A stretch of DNA of 64,000 nucleotides. Origin: Gordionus sp. m RMFG-2023. Its lineage: Eukaryota; Nematomorpha; Gordioida; Chordodea; Parachordodidae. Made by a program: the position numbers and the translations under genes. Of the stretch, positions 48,980-60,750 are shown piece by piece. The stretch covers positions 39,967,561-40,031,560 of the forward strand of contig NC_088775.1 of the NCBI RefSeq assembly GCF_954871325.1, given 5' to 3'. Below the pieces are notes generated by a model, which worked only from the letters and a program-made list of their open reading frames with translations, was not told the DNA's origin and searched no databases. Within the stretch, counting starts at the first letter, position 1. Every line of letters starts with the position of its first letter.

Positions 48980-50700
48980 ATAAGCGACAATTGTCATAAT
49001 CGTTATTTCTAAAGTTTTTGAAATTTTTTGACACATATAGGTAAAAATATAGATTGTAAATACGTTTAAGTAAAAATTCAGTGAAGATGTACCCTAGATA
49101 AGTGACAATTGTCATAATCGTTATTACTAAAGTTTTTTGAATTTTTTTGACGCAAATAGGTAAAAATATAGATTGTAAATATGTTAAATTAAAATTTCAG
49201 TGATAGATAAGTGACAATTGTCAAAATCGTTATTTCTACAGTTTTTTGAAATTTTTTTGACGTACATAGGTAAAAATATAGATTGTAAATACGTTTAATT
49301 AAAAATTCGATGAAGATGTATCATAGATAAGTGACAATTGTCATAATCGTTATTTTTAAAGTTTTTTGAAATTTTTTGCCACTTATAGGTAAAAATTTAG
49401 ATTGTAAATACATTTAATTTAAAATTCGATGAAGATGTATCATAGATAAGTGACAATTGTCATAATCGTTATTTCTAAAGTTTTTGGAAATTTTTTGACG
49501 TAATAGATATGTGACAATTGTCATAATCGTTATTTTTTAACTTTTTGAATTTTTTTAAAGTAAATAGGTAAAAATATATAATGTAAAGATGTTAAAATAA
49601 ATTCAGTGAAGATTACCATAGAAGAGTGACAATAAGTGATCTGCATCGGGCCTAATTTTTCAAGTCCGGTCCGAACCCCAAATTTTTTTAAAAAGTTTTG
49701 CCAGCCCGGCCCGAACCCAAAATTTTTTTAAAAAAATTTACGGACCCAGCCCGGCCCGAATTTAAATAAATAGAGAAATTAATCTTTATAATTAATCAAA
49801 ATAGAAGACATATGTTATATGTAGTTTAGTTTCAATAAATAAAATCAAATATTTTTATTTGACATAAAAAACTCAATATAAAATTTATAAATTTGGATAT
49901 ATTAAAAAAAATATCCCGAATTTTTTTTAAATATTAGGCCCGACTCGGCCCAAATTTTTTTTAAAATATTAGGCCCGGCCCGGCCCGAATCCGATTATTT
50001 TAAATAGGGCCGGACTCGGGCCGGGCCTAACTTTGCAGATCTCTAGTGACAATTGTCATAAACGTTATTTTTTAACTTTTTTGAATTTTTTTGAAGCAAA
50101 TGGGTAAAAATATATTGTAAACATGTTAAATTAAAATTTTTGTCATAATCGTTATTTTTGAACTTTTTTGAAGCAAATGGGTAAAAATATATATTGTAAA
50201 CATGTTAAATTAAAATTTCAGTAAAGATGTACCATAGAAAAGTGACAATTGTCATAATCGTTATTTTTGAACTTTTTTGAATTTTTTTAAAGTAAATAGG
50301 TAAAAATATATATTGTAAATATGTTAAATTAAAATTTCAGTAAAGATGTACCATAGAAAGTGACAATTGTCATAATCGTTATTTTTGAACTTTTTTGAAT
50401 TTTTTTAAAGTAAATCGGTAAAAATATATATTGTAAAAATGTTAAATAATTTCAGTGAAGATGTACCTAGAAAAGTGAGAATTGTTATAATCGTTATTTG
50501 GAACTTTTTTGAATTTTTTCATAGAAAATAAGTAAAAATATATATTATAAACGTGTTATATTAAAATTTCAGTGAAGATGACCATAAAAAAGTGTCAATT
50601 GTCATAATCATTATTTGTGAACCTTTTTGAAAATTTTTAAAGCAAACTTGTAAATATATATATTGTAAACATGTTAAATTAAAATTTCAGTTAACCGTTA
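48980..50700 (+). repeat. Minisatellite array, left arm of the large hAT-type element
   Basis: About a dozen units of roughly 105-120 bp, with degenerate ones back to 48750. Each has a gtgacaattgtcataatcgt core, then ttttttgaattttttt, a taggtaaaaatatata segment and atgttaaattaaaatttcag. A GC-rich hAT MITE interrupts one unit at 49634-50045. Confidence 0.9.
49634..50045. mobile_element. GC-rich hAT MITE, copy 3
   Basis: Starts AAGTGATCTGCATCGGGCCT and ends with the inverse of TAGAGATCTGCAAAGTTAGG. Flanks gtgacaat at 49626-49633 and 50046-50053 are an exact 8-bp duplication. It was inserted into the palindromic core of a minisatellite unit. Confidence 0.92.
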
Positions 50701-51059
50701 TTTAAAATATTTTTGAATTTTTCTGCCCAAATGATCTGGTTTTTAGCCCACGCCCTTCTATCAAATTGGGCTCGCTAGCTAAATAATTTAAAAAGTGCTA
50801 ACGGACCTTTGAAAAATTTTAACAATGGGCAGGCTAATAAACAACTTTTATTTGTTAATTAGGTAAACATTAAAAAATATATTCTTCATAACTTTTTTTT
50901 AAATACCAGATTATCGATAACTGTTGAGAATGTTATCGTCGGGAAAATTAATGAGATAAAAAAAAAATTGTTGGATTTGATTTGAAATTATAGTGTCGAA
51001 GTATTTCGTCCTATAATTGATTAAATTATAAACATCAGAACGGTTTTCTGCAAAAAGAG

Positions 51060-51530
51060 AGTTTATTTTGAATGTGCAATATTATCCTAGGCATTTTGAT
51101 AAAAATAATAGTAAAGGTATTTCTGAAAAGACCTTGGAAAAAGTACAACAAATATATTGAATGTTAAATAACGTAACGAATTGTGTTCATTTGCCTGTGA
51201 ATTAAAGATTTAATAGCAGAATTAAATGAAACGGACGATGATATCGTATGAGCAGGTGAGGAGTCTAATGAAAAAGTAGAATAAGATAATAACTCAGAAT
51301 GTGAATTGTGATAATAAATGTAACAATTGATTAATATGCCTGTATGAAATTCTTAAGATACAATAGGCACACAAGTGCATACACTAATTTATTTTTCACA
51401 TATGCATACATTTCTTTATCATTTACTCAAGTTAATTGCGAGAGAACATTTAGTAAATTATAAAAAATAGGCTGAGAAATAATATAAACTAAGAAAAATT
51501 AGGATCGTTTTTAATGTTAGTTGTGAGCAG
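51060..51530 (+). pseudogene. Decayed hAT transposase C-terminus of the large element
   Basis: Translated pieces include VNCERTFSKL (about 51427-51460) and K-N-R-L-R-N-N-I, resembling the L-P-V-S-C-E-R-A-F-S-K-L dimerisation motif of hAT transposases. A tail resumes at 53173-53260, after the inserted ZMYM1-like element. Many stops. Low similarity leaves this tentative. Confidence 0.45.
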
Positions 51531-51536
51531 TGGCGT

Positions 51537-53172
51537 AGGCATGGGGGCGGGGTTTAAGGGTTCAACCCCCCCCCCCCCCCCCAAAAAAAATTTTTTTTTT
51601 AATTTTATTTTTTTAATTTAATAAATTCTTAATAAACGCTTGATTTTTATGTTTTAAATTTATTATAAATAATAATAGATATACACATTTGATTAATTTT
51701 ATATTTATTTTTGGTTTGCAGCTATTTCACACCACCCAAAAAAAGGGAGTTATTTATTCAAACGTATCATGATATTGACTCAAAAAATCAAAAAAAAAAC
51801 TAAAAAGATTTTGTCCGACCAGATTCATCGAACAAGGTCGGTGAAACTCTTTATTGAAATATATGATGTTGTCTTTGCAGCATTAGAATTTTATATATCA
51901 AGCAAGGAAAAAGATTCAGAAGATGCCGAAAATCTTTTGCAGGATATTATAAAGCCACAATTATTAATTTCAATTCAATGTGTTTATTTTTTATTTAATT
52001 ATACATATGATTTTAGCAAAATGCTACAAAAAATTGATTTGGATTTAAGGGAGATTATGAATAGAGCAAAGGATATTGTTGAAATATTAACAAATATTAG
52101 AGAGAATGTGGATGAAAAATTTCATGAAATATATGAAAAGGTAAAGATTGCTAATATGTTTGGAATTGAAATTTTTAAACCTAGAGTAGTCTCTAGACAA
52201 TCCAATCGATCAAATATTGATGCATCTACGATTGAGGATTTTTATAAAATAAACATTTTTATTCCCCTTATTGATACATTTTTATTTCAATTAAAAGATT
52301 TATTAGTCATAATTATATTTTAAAAAGCTTTTATTTTCTTTTGCCGGTTGAGTCTAAACTGTTGATTGCACTTGAAACAAGAGAGGATATTAAAAAAATC
52401 TCAGTTTTATGCTGATGATTTAGTAGGTTCATATGATAAGTTACTTTGTGATGTCGAATTTTGGTATAAAAATCTTGACAGAATAGGGTATTCTTTGAGA
52501 CCAAAAAATGCTCTGCAGGCCCTTTCCATGTGTAATTGCATTTTAGATTCCCTGCCTAATATCAAAACATTATTAATTATTTTAGCTACCTTGCCAATTA
52601 GTACCTGCACTAATGAAAGGTCTTTTTCAACTTTAAAAAGGTTAAAAACCTATTTAAGAGAAATACAACTGGTGAAAAACGTTTAAATGGATTAGTCCTA
52701 TTGAATATTTATAAGGAGATTATTTTAGATAAAAATAAAATTTGATTCTAGATGAATTAGCAAAATCTCAGAGAAAATAAGATCGCTCATTTTAAATTCA
52801 AATCAAAAAATAACAATAAAATTTTATTAGTTTTAATAATCAATTTTTTTTTGTAAAAAAAGTATTATTTATAAGATAATATTATCATATTTTTTTAAAT
52901 ACCAATATTTGCATAATAATTTTTATACATTATAATTTTTAATATTAAAATCTATATTATATAAAATATCAACATTTTGAAAGTATTTTAATTAATAAAA
53001 ATATATACATGATTAAATAAAGGAATGTAAAATATATAATAAAATACCCTAAAATTTTGTTATATGAAAATATAAAACAATTTTAACAAATCCAAAAATA
53101 TAAGCAATTAAGTGTAAAAAATGGAAGGTTCTTAACCCCCACCCCCCATGATAAAATCCTGGCTACGCCACT
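51537..53172 (+). mobile_element. ZMYM1-like hAT transposon, 5'-deleted
   Basis: Ends are CAGTGGCGTAGGCATGGGGG and, inverted, CAGTGGCGTAGCCAGGATTT, a very common hAT terminus, with C/G runs next to both. The 8-bp flanks (gttgtgag and tgtatgag) agree in only five positions. The transposase N-terminal half is missing. Confidence 0.82.
51769..52740 (+). pseudogene. ZMYM1-like hAT transposase, C-terminal half
   Basis: Frame 51769-52323 has RTRSVKLFIEIYDVVFAAL, a long helical stretch, then VVSRQSNRSNIDASTIEDFY and IFIPLIDTFLFQLKD. Frame 52366-52686 has FYADDL, L-R-P-K-NALQALSMCNCILDSLPNI, TLLIILATLP and TCTNERSFSTLKRLKTYLR. After a frame change near 52670, E-K-R-L-N-G-L-V-L-L-N-I-Y-K-E ends at a stop near 52744. 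Order and motifs match the C-terminal half of TTF-finger/ZMYM1-like hAT transposases, including the ERSFSTLKRLK dimerisation block. The zinc finger and first catalytic part are absent. Confidence 0.85.
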
Positions 53173-53179
53173 GTGTATG

Positions 53180-54330
53180 AGAATTTTAGTAGATTGAACT
53201 AAAAGATATTCTTGTTTATTTGCGCAAAGGTTCAAAATGAGATTTATCAACGTAAAAATTATATATTATCTTAATTCTTTTATTTAAAAATCATGTAATA
53301 CATATAAAAAAAATATTTAAAAAATAAATAAATATTGTTATTTAAAATTTTTTTTAAATGGTATTTTAAAAAAAATAGGAACGCTTTTGAACACAAAAAA
53401 TTTTGATTCATTTTGCATGATAATAACAAATAATATGAGTAAATAATAAAAAAAATTTTTATATTATCATAAATATTTTGATCATAATTTAAATCGAATA
53501 TTTTTCTTTACTAAATTAAATTATGAAATTTTTTGTAAGGGTGTAGCGTTGAGACTGAACCATTTATAAAATAAGAATTTTTTTTAAAAAAAATTAAAAA
53601 AAAACTTACTAGTGCCATCGAGGCGCTATAATCATTGAAATTTAAGAATAAATATATAAATAATACATTTTAAATTGAAATAATTTAAAGAACCAAAAAA
53701 TCGTGCTATTGTTACAAATTTTAAATAACAATGGGAGTGAGAGACAGGGGAGGGATTGGTCATTCATTTTCTATTTTAATCTTTATTTTTCGGATCTTTT
53801 CTCAATTTTTTTCTTCTCAATTTTCATTTAATTTTTTTAGTATAACCTAGCAATAATTAATTTTGATAAATAAATTTATAAGTGAGTGCTCATGGCATAT
53901 TATATTAATATGGGTGGAAATTTTATGTCCCCAAAAAATTTTCTGAAATTATATATCAGTACCCCCCCCCCCCCCCCCAAAAATACACAAAATCTTACGA
54001 AAAAATATTCGAAATAATATTATCATGTTAAATTAAAATTTATAGAATTGTTAAATTATATATTTTTCTTAAATTCCGTTATGTACAACAAAAATTACTT
54101 ATATTTTATTATAATTATTATATATAGTTATTATTTTTATAAATACAGTATTTTTTTTAAAAAATGTATATTTACGCGAAATTAAATATTTTAATATACT
54201 TGATTTAATATATTTTTAAGTTGTACATGTAAACTATTTGTATATATTGGATAAGTATTCTGTATTATTTACTTTTATATTTGTATGCCTAATAAAAAAT
54301 TTTAATATTAAATTATTTATATTTGTTTAT
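53180..54330. other. AT-rich interior of the large hAT-type element
   Basis: Apart from the tail of the decayed hAT C-terminus (to about 53260) there is no gene. A ctcaatttttttcttctcaa patch (53810-53835) resembles the inner TIR of the mariner element at 21.9 kb. A long C run lies near 53960. Confidence 0.4.
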
Positions 54331-54339
54331 TATAATCAG

Positions 54340-54880
54340 AGGATGATTTACCATTTGTGTCAAAGTACCATAGAAAACTACAAAAGCTAGGTCTGGAAAG
54401 CCAACACAGAACCGATGAAGCCCTAAGCTTTTTTGTGGCATGAGGGACGGCTTAGCATTTGTTCCTTTATGTGATATGGGCAATGCAATGGCATTCCTGA
54501 GATCAGTTACTCCGACCAATGGTAAAGATATTCTTGAATATTTCGATAAAAATTACATCAATGGAGTCAAGGGAGGCCACAAGAAGCAATTCTCAATCCC
54601 AGACACGTCAAATTGGGCCTCGATTTCCTCCAGAAACTTGGAACGTGAATGAGAGCACCCTATCTGATGAAGAACCCACAAATATCAATGCGAAGGTTGG
54701 GATCATCATTTTTCATATCTGATTGGGAATAAACGCCCATCAATTTGGGTATTGATTAATACAATGAAATGCGAGGTTGCTGCCGATGAAACCAAACTTG
54801 AACGATGGCGTGTAGGTAGTTGGACACCAAAACAAAATCGCAGAGTTATAATACCCAGATTCGGTTAAAGAAACTTTGCG
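54340..54880 (+). pseudogene. MULE (Mutator-like) transposase C-terminal relic
   Basis: Read in pieces on the + strand: YHLCQSTIENYKS, KLGLESQHRTDEALSFFV, LAFVPLCDMGNAMAFL, ILEYFDKNYINGVKGG, PPETWNVNESTLSDEEPTN, INAKVG and then a piece with I-G-N-K-R-P-S-I-W-V-L-I-N and ADETKLERWRVGSW. The order is that of MULE transposases after the catalytic core (Y-R-K-L-x-x-L-G-L, A-F-V-P-x-x-D-V, Y-F-x-x-x-Y-I, P-P-x-x-W, N-x-x-E-x-x-H). At least four frame changes separate the pieces. No MULE TIR was seen locally; the only MULE-like ends in the window are at 8240-12584. Confidence 0.75.
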
Positions 54881-54959
54881 AGGAATACCGTGATAGGGTG
54901 CAAAGCCTTCCAGATTAGATTTTATGAGGGCCATTTTCACCTTTATTTGATGTCAACCG

Positions 54960-55900
54960 ATATAATTATTATTCTAAATTATTAAATTTGTATATACATA
55001 ATGAATTTTCAATTAAATAACCAGATATTATTGCAAATTTTGTCAAATTTAGTCTACTTAATATAGTAATTAAGTATGGATATTGTATTTTTTACTATAG
55101 CAAATAATTTTTACGAAAATTAGTAATACATGGGTTATTTTACTGGGGTATTTTTTTGTCCCAGTACCAATTTGAACATCAGCATTTTTTATGGAGGGTA
55201 TATGAGTAATCTTTAAGTAATGAATTTGGGCCTAAAAAAATCTATTATTAAATTATATTTCTATAATAATTTTTTCTAAAATACTAATTTGCCTATACTT
55301 TATTAAATCCAAATAAAAATATACCGATATTATTAGGTCCTAACATGAGGTTTTTATTCCGAGGTTTTTTCGGGGGTTTTTTTCCGGGATTCGATATTTT
55401 ATTATATGAAATTAAAAATAATATTGACTTTATAGGGGAAATGTGCCATGACTATGTTTTTGCCTTTTTGAAAAAAATTATTAAAAGAGGAAAAGATTTG
55501 TTTTGACTTTTAAAGAAAACATGGTACGTCTGATCAATTGCGAGAAAAATTTTTTTTGAGGAAGAATTATGAAAATCGATTTTGCGAACCCCCCCCCCCC
55601 CCACACATTTATTCTTAGCTTTATATAAATAATTACAAATTCAGTATCGTTTTATAATATTTTTTAAAGAAAATACATGTTCGCATTTTTTAGGCGTGGC
55701 GATTAAGTGTGTGAACCCCGGGTCTTTTCCAGAGGCTCGTGATCAGAGCTGGTTTAGTCAATTTTTAGACCTAAACCACGGGTCTGGGGGTTACACAACT
55801 AACCAATTAACAAAACTTAATCTTTTTTTTATTTAAATAGTTTTCAAATCAAGATATTTATTTATACGTGTAGATTTACAAATCAATCTCCTTACTTTCA
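54960..55900. other. AT-rich interior of the large hAT-type element
   Basis: No gene recognised. A long C run lies near 55590. A small inverted pair, gaccccgggtc-like and acccgtggtttaggtc-like, lies at 55715-55800. Confidence 0.35.
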
Positions 55901-55989
55901 GATTTAAATGGTTATGTAATTAAAAAGTGTGCTCTCCTCCTTGCCTAATAAGATAAACGGGCCTAGGCTAAAAGTCATCTCGTTTTAAT

Positions 55990-57300
55990 AAAAAGTTCAA
56001 AAATAACGATTATGACAATTGTCACTTTTTTATGGTATATCTTCAATGAAATTTTAATTTAACATGTTTATAATATATATATTTGCCAGTTTTCTTTTAA
56101 AAAATTCAAAAAAGTTCAAAAATAACGATTATGACAATTGTCACTTTTCTATGGTATATCTTCACTGAAATTTTAATTTAACATTTTTACAATATATAAT
56201 TTTACCGATTTACTTTAAAAAATTCAAAAAAGTTTAAAAATAACGATTATGACAATTGTCACTTTCTATGGTATATCTTCACTGAAATTTTAATTTAACA
56301 TATTTACAATATATAATTTTACCTATTTACTTTAAAAAAATTCAAAAAAGTTCAAAAATAACGATTATGACAATTGTCACTTTTCTATGGTATATCTACA
56401 CTGAAATTTTAATTTAACATATTTACAATATATATTTTTACCTATTTACTTTAATAAAATTCAAAAAAGTTCAAAAATAACGATTATGACAATTGTCACT
56501 TTTCTATGGTATATCTTCACTGAAATTTTAATTTAACATTTTTACAATATATATTTTTACCTATTTACTTTAAAAAAATTCAAAAAAGTTCAAAAATAAC
56601 GATTATGACAATTGTCACTTTTCTATGGTATATCTTCACTGAAATTTTAATTTAACATATTTACAATATATATTTTTACCTATTTACTTTAAAAAATTCA
56701 AAAAAGTTCAAATATAACGATTATAACAATTGTCACTTTTCTATGGTATATCTTCACTGAAATTTTAATTTAACATATTTACAATATATATTTTTACCTA
56801 TTTACTTTAAAAAAATTCAAAAAAGTTCAAAAATAACGATTATAACAATTGTCACTTTTCTATGGTATATCTTAACTGAAATTTTAATTTAACATTTTTA
56901 TAATATATATTTTTACCGATTTACTTTAAAAAAATTCAAAAAAGTTCAAAAATAACGATTATGACAATTGTCACTTTCTATATGGTACATCTTCACTGAA
57001 ATTTTAATTTAACATATTTACAATATATATTTTTACCTATTTACTTTAAAAATATTCAAAAAAGTTATTCGCTGAATTTTTAATTAAACGTATTTACAGC
57101 CTATATTTTTACTTATTTGCGTCAAAAAATTTGAAAACTTTAGGAATAACGATTATGACAATTGTCACTTATTTAGGGGTAATATTCACTGAAATTTTAA
57201 TTTAACATATTTACAATCTATATTTTTACCTTTTAGCGTCAAAAATAAACTAATATGTTTTAAAATACAGATTATGATATTTGTCATTTTTACAAAGGAA
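55990..57300 (-). repeat. Minisatellite array, right arm of the large hAT-type element
   Basis: About eleven inverted units of the left-arm array, with acgattatgacaattgtcac recurring roughly every 115-120 bp (near 56010, 56125, 56245, 56360, 56480, 56600 and so on). Units here are more alike than those of the left arm. Confidence 0.9.
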
Positions 57301-57669
57301 CATCATCATTGAATTTATAATTTAACATATTTATAATATAATTATATTTTTACCCTTTTGTACCAAAAATTTCAAAAATGTTAAAAAATATCATGATAAT
57401 TGTCACATTAAAATATTATAAGACGATCATGTAAAATAACATAAAAATTTATTTAATCTAGTTCTTTTAATATACTTAAAAAAATAGATAATTTTACAAA
57501 AATGATAAAAATAAACCCATAAAAGATTTCTAAAAGATTAATAATTCACAAAAAAATTAATTAAAAAAGAAGATTTTAAATTCTTATCAATTCAAATTTT
57601 GCTTAAATTTTTGCATGAAAACCACAAATTAATTGTAACAAAAATAATATTATACACCTATTCGAAATA

Positions 57670-57840
57670 TTCGTCCTCTAGTCGACTTAAGTTCACGACT
57701 CAAGTGGAAAACTCATAAACTCTACTCAAGTCGACTTGAGTTCACGATTCGAGTCGACTTGAGATCACGACTTGAGTTCACGACTTCAGTGAGTCGACTA
57801 ATTCGACTAACGGACTCTGAGTCAGAGTCGGGTGAACTCG
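57670..57840. repeat. Subterminal GTCGACTTGAGT repeats, right arm
   Basis: Inverted counterpart of 48005-48190 with gactcaagtcgacttgag and cacgactcaag motifs. Confidence 0.7.
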
Positions 57841-57865
57841 ACTTTTTAACAACACTAGTTCCGAA

Positions 57866-58000
57866 GAAATAAATGCATGAGGAATTAAAATATTTAAATT
57901 TTCAATCAAATTCGCTGGCGGACTTAGTTAACGTTTCGAGGGTGTTACGGTCTACCGCCAGCCATTGTTTAAATGTTATATAATCTTTTTATTATTAAGC
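57866..58000 (-). pseudogene. Family C transposase relic (outer copy), part 2
   Basis: On the minus strand: YITFKQWLAVDRNTLETLT followed by K-S-A-S-E-F and a later I-P-H-A-F-I-S-S-E, aligning with the inner copy at about 42565-42690. It joins the relic at 47540-47960 once the 9.87-kb insertion and one gttccgaa copy are discounted. Confidence 0.7.
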
Positions 58001-58904
58001 AATAAATGTAGTCATAGGTAGAAGGTAATTAGAAATAGAAGGTAATGTGATAGGGCTCGTAGAAGTAAAAGGTAAGATGGGATTTGTTGAATTTTTTTAA
58101 AATTTTTTCCGGCAAGAGCTACATTTTTGATTAATTGATAAGCTAGAATTCACTTGTATCAGCCACTAAAACACATCTAAGATCGTAACATACTGAATGA
58201 TGTTTTATTCGAAAGGGGTTACAGCACTTTACTGGAATATAAATAACTCTTGTAGACATTTAATCTTTTGGTAAGAAATAAATGATGCTTATTAATTTTA
58301 TATAATTTTTTTAAATTAATAAATAAATTGGACGATGAATACGTTAATTTAATTTCTTAGAATAATGGCTCTGAAAAATTAATAAAAATGACGGCTGTTG
58401 CTGTTAGTAATAATTTTGAAAGACTTTATGCCAAATATAATTATTTTGTTTGATAATTAATTATAAGTAGATTAAAATAAACTTTAAAATGTAAATATAT
58501 TTCTGACGATCACAAAGATAATTAATTATCGGGCAATGAAAAATAAACTACATCATTCACTCACAGAGTTGCCAGGTCAAAAATAATTAAAGATAAATTT
58601 TTTTGGGAGACGAATATAGATTTTTAGGTGGGGTGAAGAGAAAATTGTGCTCACTTTTTATTATCATAGTTGCTATTTTATTACTTTTTACAAAATCTTA
58701 TTATTTATTCCTTATAATGCTTCCAAATTAAAGTGTTTTGCGTTATATTTAAAATAATATAATACAATTTGGTGAATGTTATTTTGCGTTTTTTAAACAG
58801 ATTTTTAGGATTTTAGTTTTAATGCTATTATTCACATATATTGCCTACTTTTTTAAAAAAAATAATTGCTCTATATTAGGTACAATATAGGATTGTAGTG
58901 CTGT
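58001..58904. other. Unassigned AT-rich stretch
   Basis: Presumably the rest of the outer family C element, but no right terminus was recognised and no gene was seen. Confidence 0.35.
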
Positions 58905-59200
58905 AAACTTTACTACAAAAAAATCGCGTTACCGTTATTCGTTACGTGGGAAAAAAGGAACGCATTACCGTTACTCGTTACCTTTTTAAGAAAGGAACGC
59001 GCGTTACTGATTATTTAAAGTAACAGGATACTCGTTACTTAAAAAATTAAATATTATATACAAAAAAAATATTTTTTTCTTCTTGCAATATATAATATAA
59101 ATAAAACTATACAAAAAGAATATATAATAAGATCTTTTTATAAAAAATATTTTCAATATATATAATTATAATATAAATAAAATTATACAAAAATAATATA
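58905..59200 (-). mobile_element. hAT end fragment, same family as 26594-27586
   Basis: Starts tagtgctgtaaactttac, followed by cgttaccgttattcgttac and ggaacgcgcgttactg. This matches the right end of the intron 1 hAT in reverse (gtaacgcgcgttcc, taacgagtagcccgttac). It is cut off at about 59200, where family A begins. Confidence 0.7.
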
Positions 59201-59204
59201 TTAT

Positions 59205-60750
59205 ATTATGTCGTAATTTTTAAAGGGATCATGACTATCCGGGATCTTCACGGGGTCTAAAGGGATAACTAAAAAATTAGGGGTTTAAATTAAGGAATGA
59301 TAATACGGGATGGGATTATCACGTTTTAATCGTGATAAAAAGGAATCTTATTTTTAAAGCGTTTTCCACGAGTTTCGTTGCGTTTTTTAATTTTCAATGT
59401 TGTTTTTTTGGACTTATGATATAAGATATGTCTAGAAGGGTAGGGGTGGAAAGGGGGGGGGGGGGGGTGTAAAAAATAATTATGTTTGATATGGGTATCA
59501 ATCGATAGCTAATCAAAAGATCTATTCAAGTGAAGGTCAATTTCTACCCCATAATAGGCGGTCTGGGGGGGGGGGTGTAAAAAATAATTTTTTTGATATG
59601 GGTATCAATCGATAGCCAATAAAAATATTTATTCAACTGGAGGTCAATCCCTACCCCATAATGGGCGGTCTGGGAGGGGAATGTAAAAATTTTTTTTTTA
59701 TATGGGTAGCAATCGATAGCTAATCAAAAGATCTAATCAACTGAAGGTCAATTTCTACCCCATAATAGGCGGTCTGGGGGGGGGGGTGTAAAAAATAAAT
59801 TTTTTTGATATGGGTATCAATCGATAGCCAATCAAAAGATCTATTCAACTGGAGGTCAATGTTTGCCCCATAATAGGCGGTCTAGGAAGTGGGGGTGGGG
59901 GGTGTAAAAATTTTTTTTTTGATATGGGTATTAAATAAAAGCTAATTTTAATATGGTTCGACTGAAAGTCTTCATTCTTGGTCTTGATAGGTATGACTTG
60001 TTGTGGGGTGTTGGAGTAAGGGTGGGGTGTGCGGGTAGGAGTGGGGTGTAAAAAAAATATCTTTTGATATGGGTATTAAATAAAAGCTAATTTTAATATG
60101 GTTTGACTGAAATTCTTTATTCTTGGTCTTGATGGGTATGACTTAGTCTGGAGTGTAGTGGGGGGTGTAAAAAATAATTTTTTTGATATGGGTATTAAAT
60201 AAAAGGTAACTAAAATATTTTTTTTATTGTAATAATAATAATCACTATAGAGGGCGGGTCTAGGTCTTGGAGGGTGACGAATATTTTTATCAACATAAAA
60301 TATAGATGTGCGTAATAAAAGCTCATTTAAATATCTTTAGATAGAAATATTTATTTTTTGTCTTGATGGGTATGACTGCCAGCTCTCAACATATTAACAA
60401 AATGTCTAGTTGGATAGAATTTACAGAAATAAAAGAGAATGAAGATAAAACAATTTTTTAAATCTCTTTTCGGTTCCAATCCTGAACTTGAAATATATAA
60501 TTTGCAGTGTTCTATTCACGACATTCCATAGCTATTTATTTAGTATCGATATTAGCATGCAACATTTTTTTTAAAAAGAGAGATTACGGTAGCTCGTTAC
60601 TAAATAAATAGCAAAAATTATTATAATAATTTTTTAATTAATTCTAAAATCATTATCTTTTAATTAAATTTTATTTTAAAATTTACATTTATAAATATGC
60701 ATTGTAAATATATTTTTCAAAAAAATAAAATTTTTTAAATGTCAACAGTA
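59205..60750 (-). repeat. Family A, copy 4 (inverted)
   Basis: Runs in reverse order relative to copy 1: tatccgggatcttcacgggg, a cgttttccacgagtttcgtt block, several minisatellite units with G tracts up to about 15, aatgtctagttggatagaat, tttgcagtgttct, ttccatagctattta (60524-60538) and attctaaaatcattatc. The hAT that splits copy 1 is absent here, so this copy preserves the empty site. The 60751 hAT interrupts its far end. Confidence 0.78.

Larger units (their letters stand above)
47991..57857. mobile_element. 9.87-kb hAT-type element with minisatellite arms
   Basis: Termini are TAGTATTGTTAAACGACTGA and, inverted, TAGTGTTGTTAAAAAGTCGA. The flanks gttccgaa at 47983-47990 and 57858-57865 are identical, an 8-bp hAT-type target duplication. 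Inside each end comes a gtcgactcaagtcg-rich block (48005-48190, 57670-57840), then AT-rich sequence, then a minisatellite array (48980-50700 and, inverted, 55990-57300). The central part holds hAT coding traces (51060-51530 plus 53173-53260), a ZMYM1-like hAT insertion, and a MULE transposase relic. It interrupts the outer family C transposase. It is not itself autonomous. Confidence 0.88.

Noticed and set aside
54313-54940. Three overlapping open frames taken as a small host gene
   Set aside because: Pieces in successive frames follow MULE transposase order, so they are a decayed transposase.
48980-57300. Regularly spaced repeats with a palindromic core, resembling a CRISPR array
   Set aside because: The whole 105-120 bp unit is repeated, with no unique spacers, in two inverted arms of an insertion with hAT-type ends, in a eukaryotic genome.
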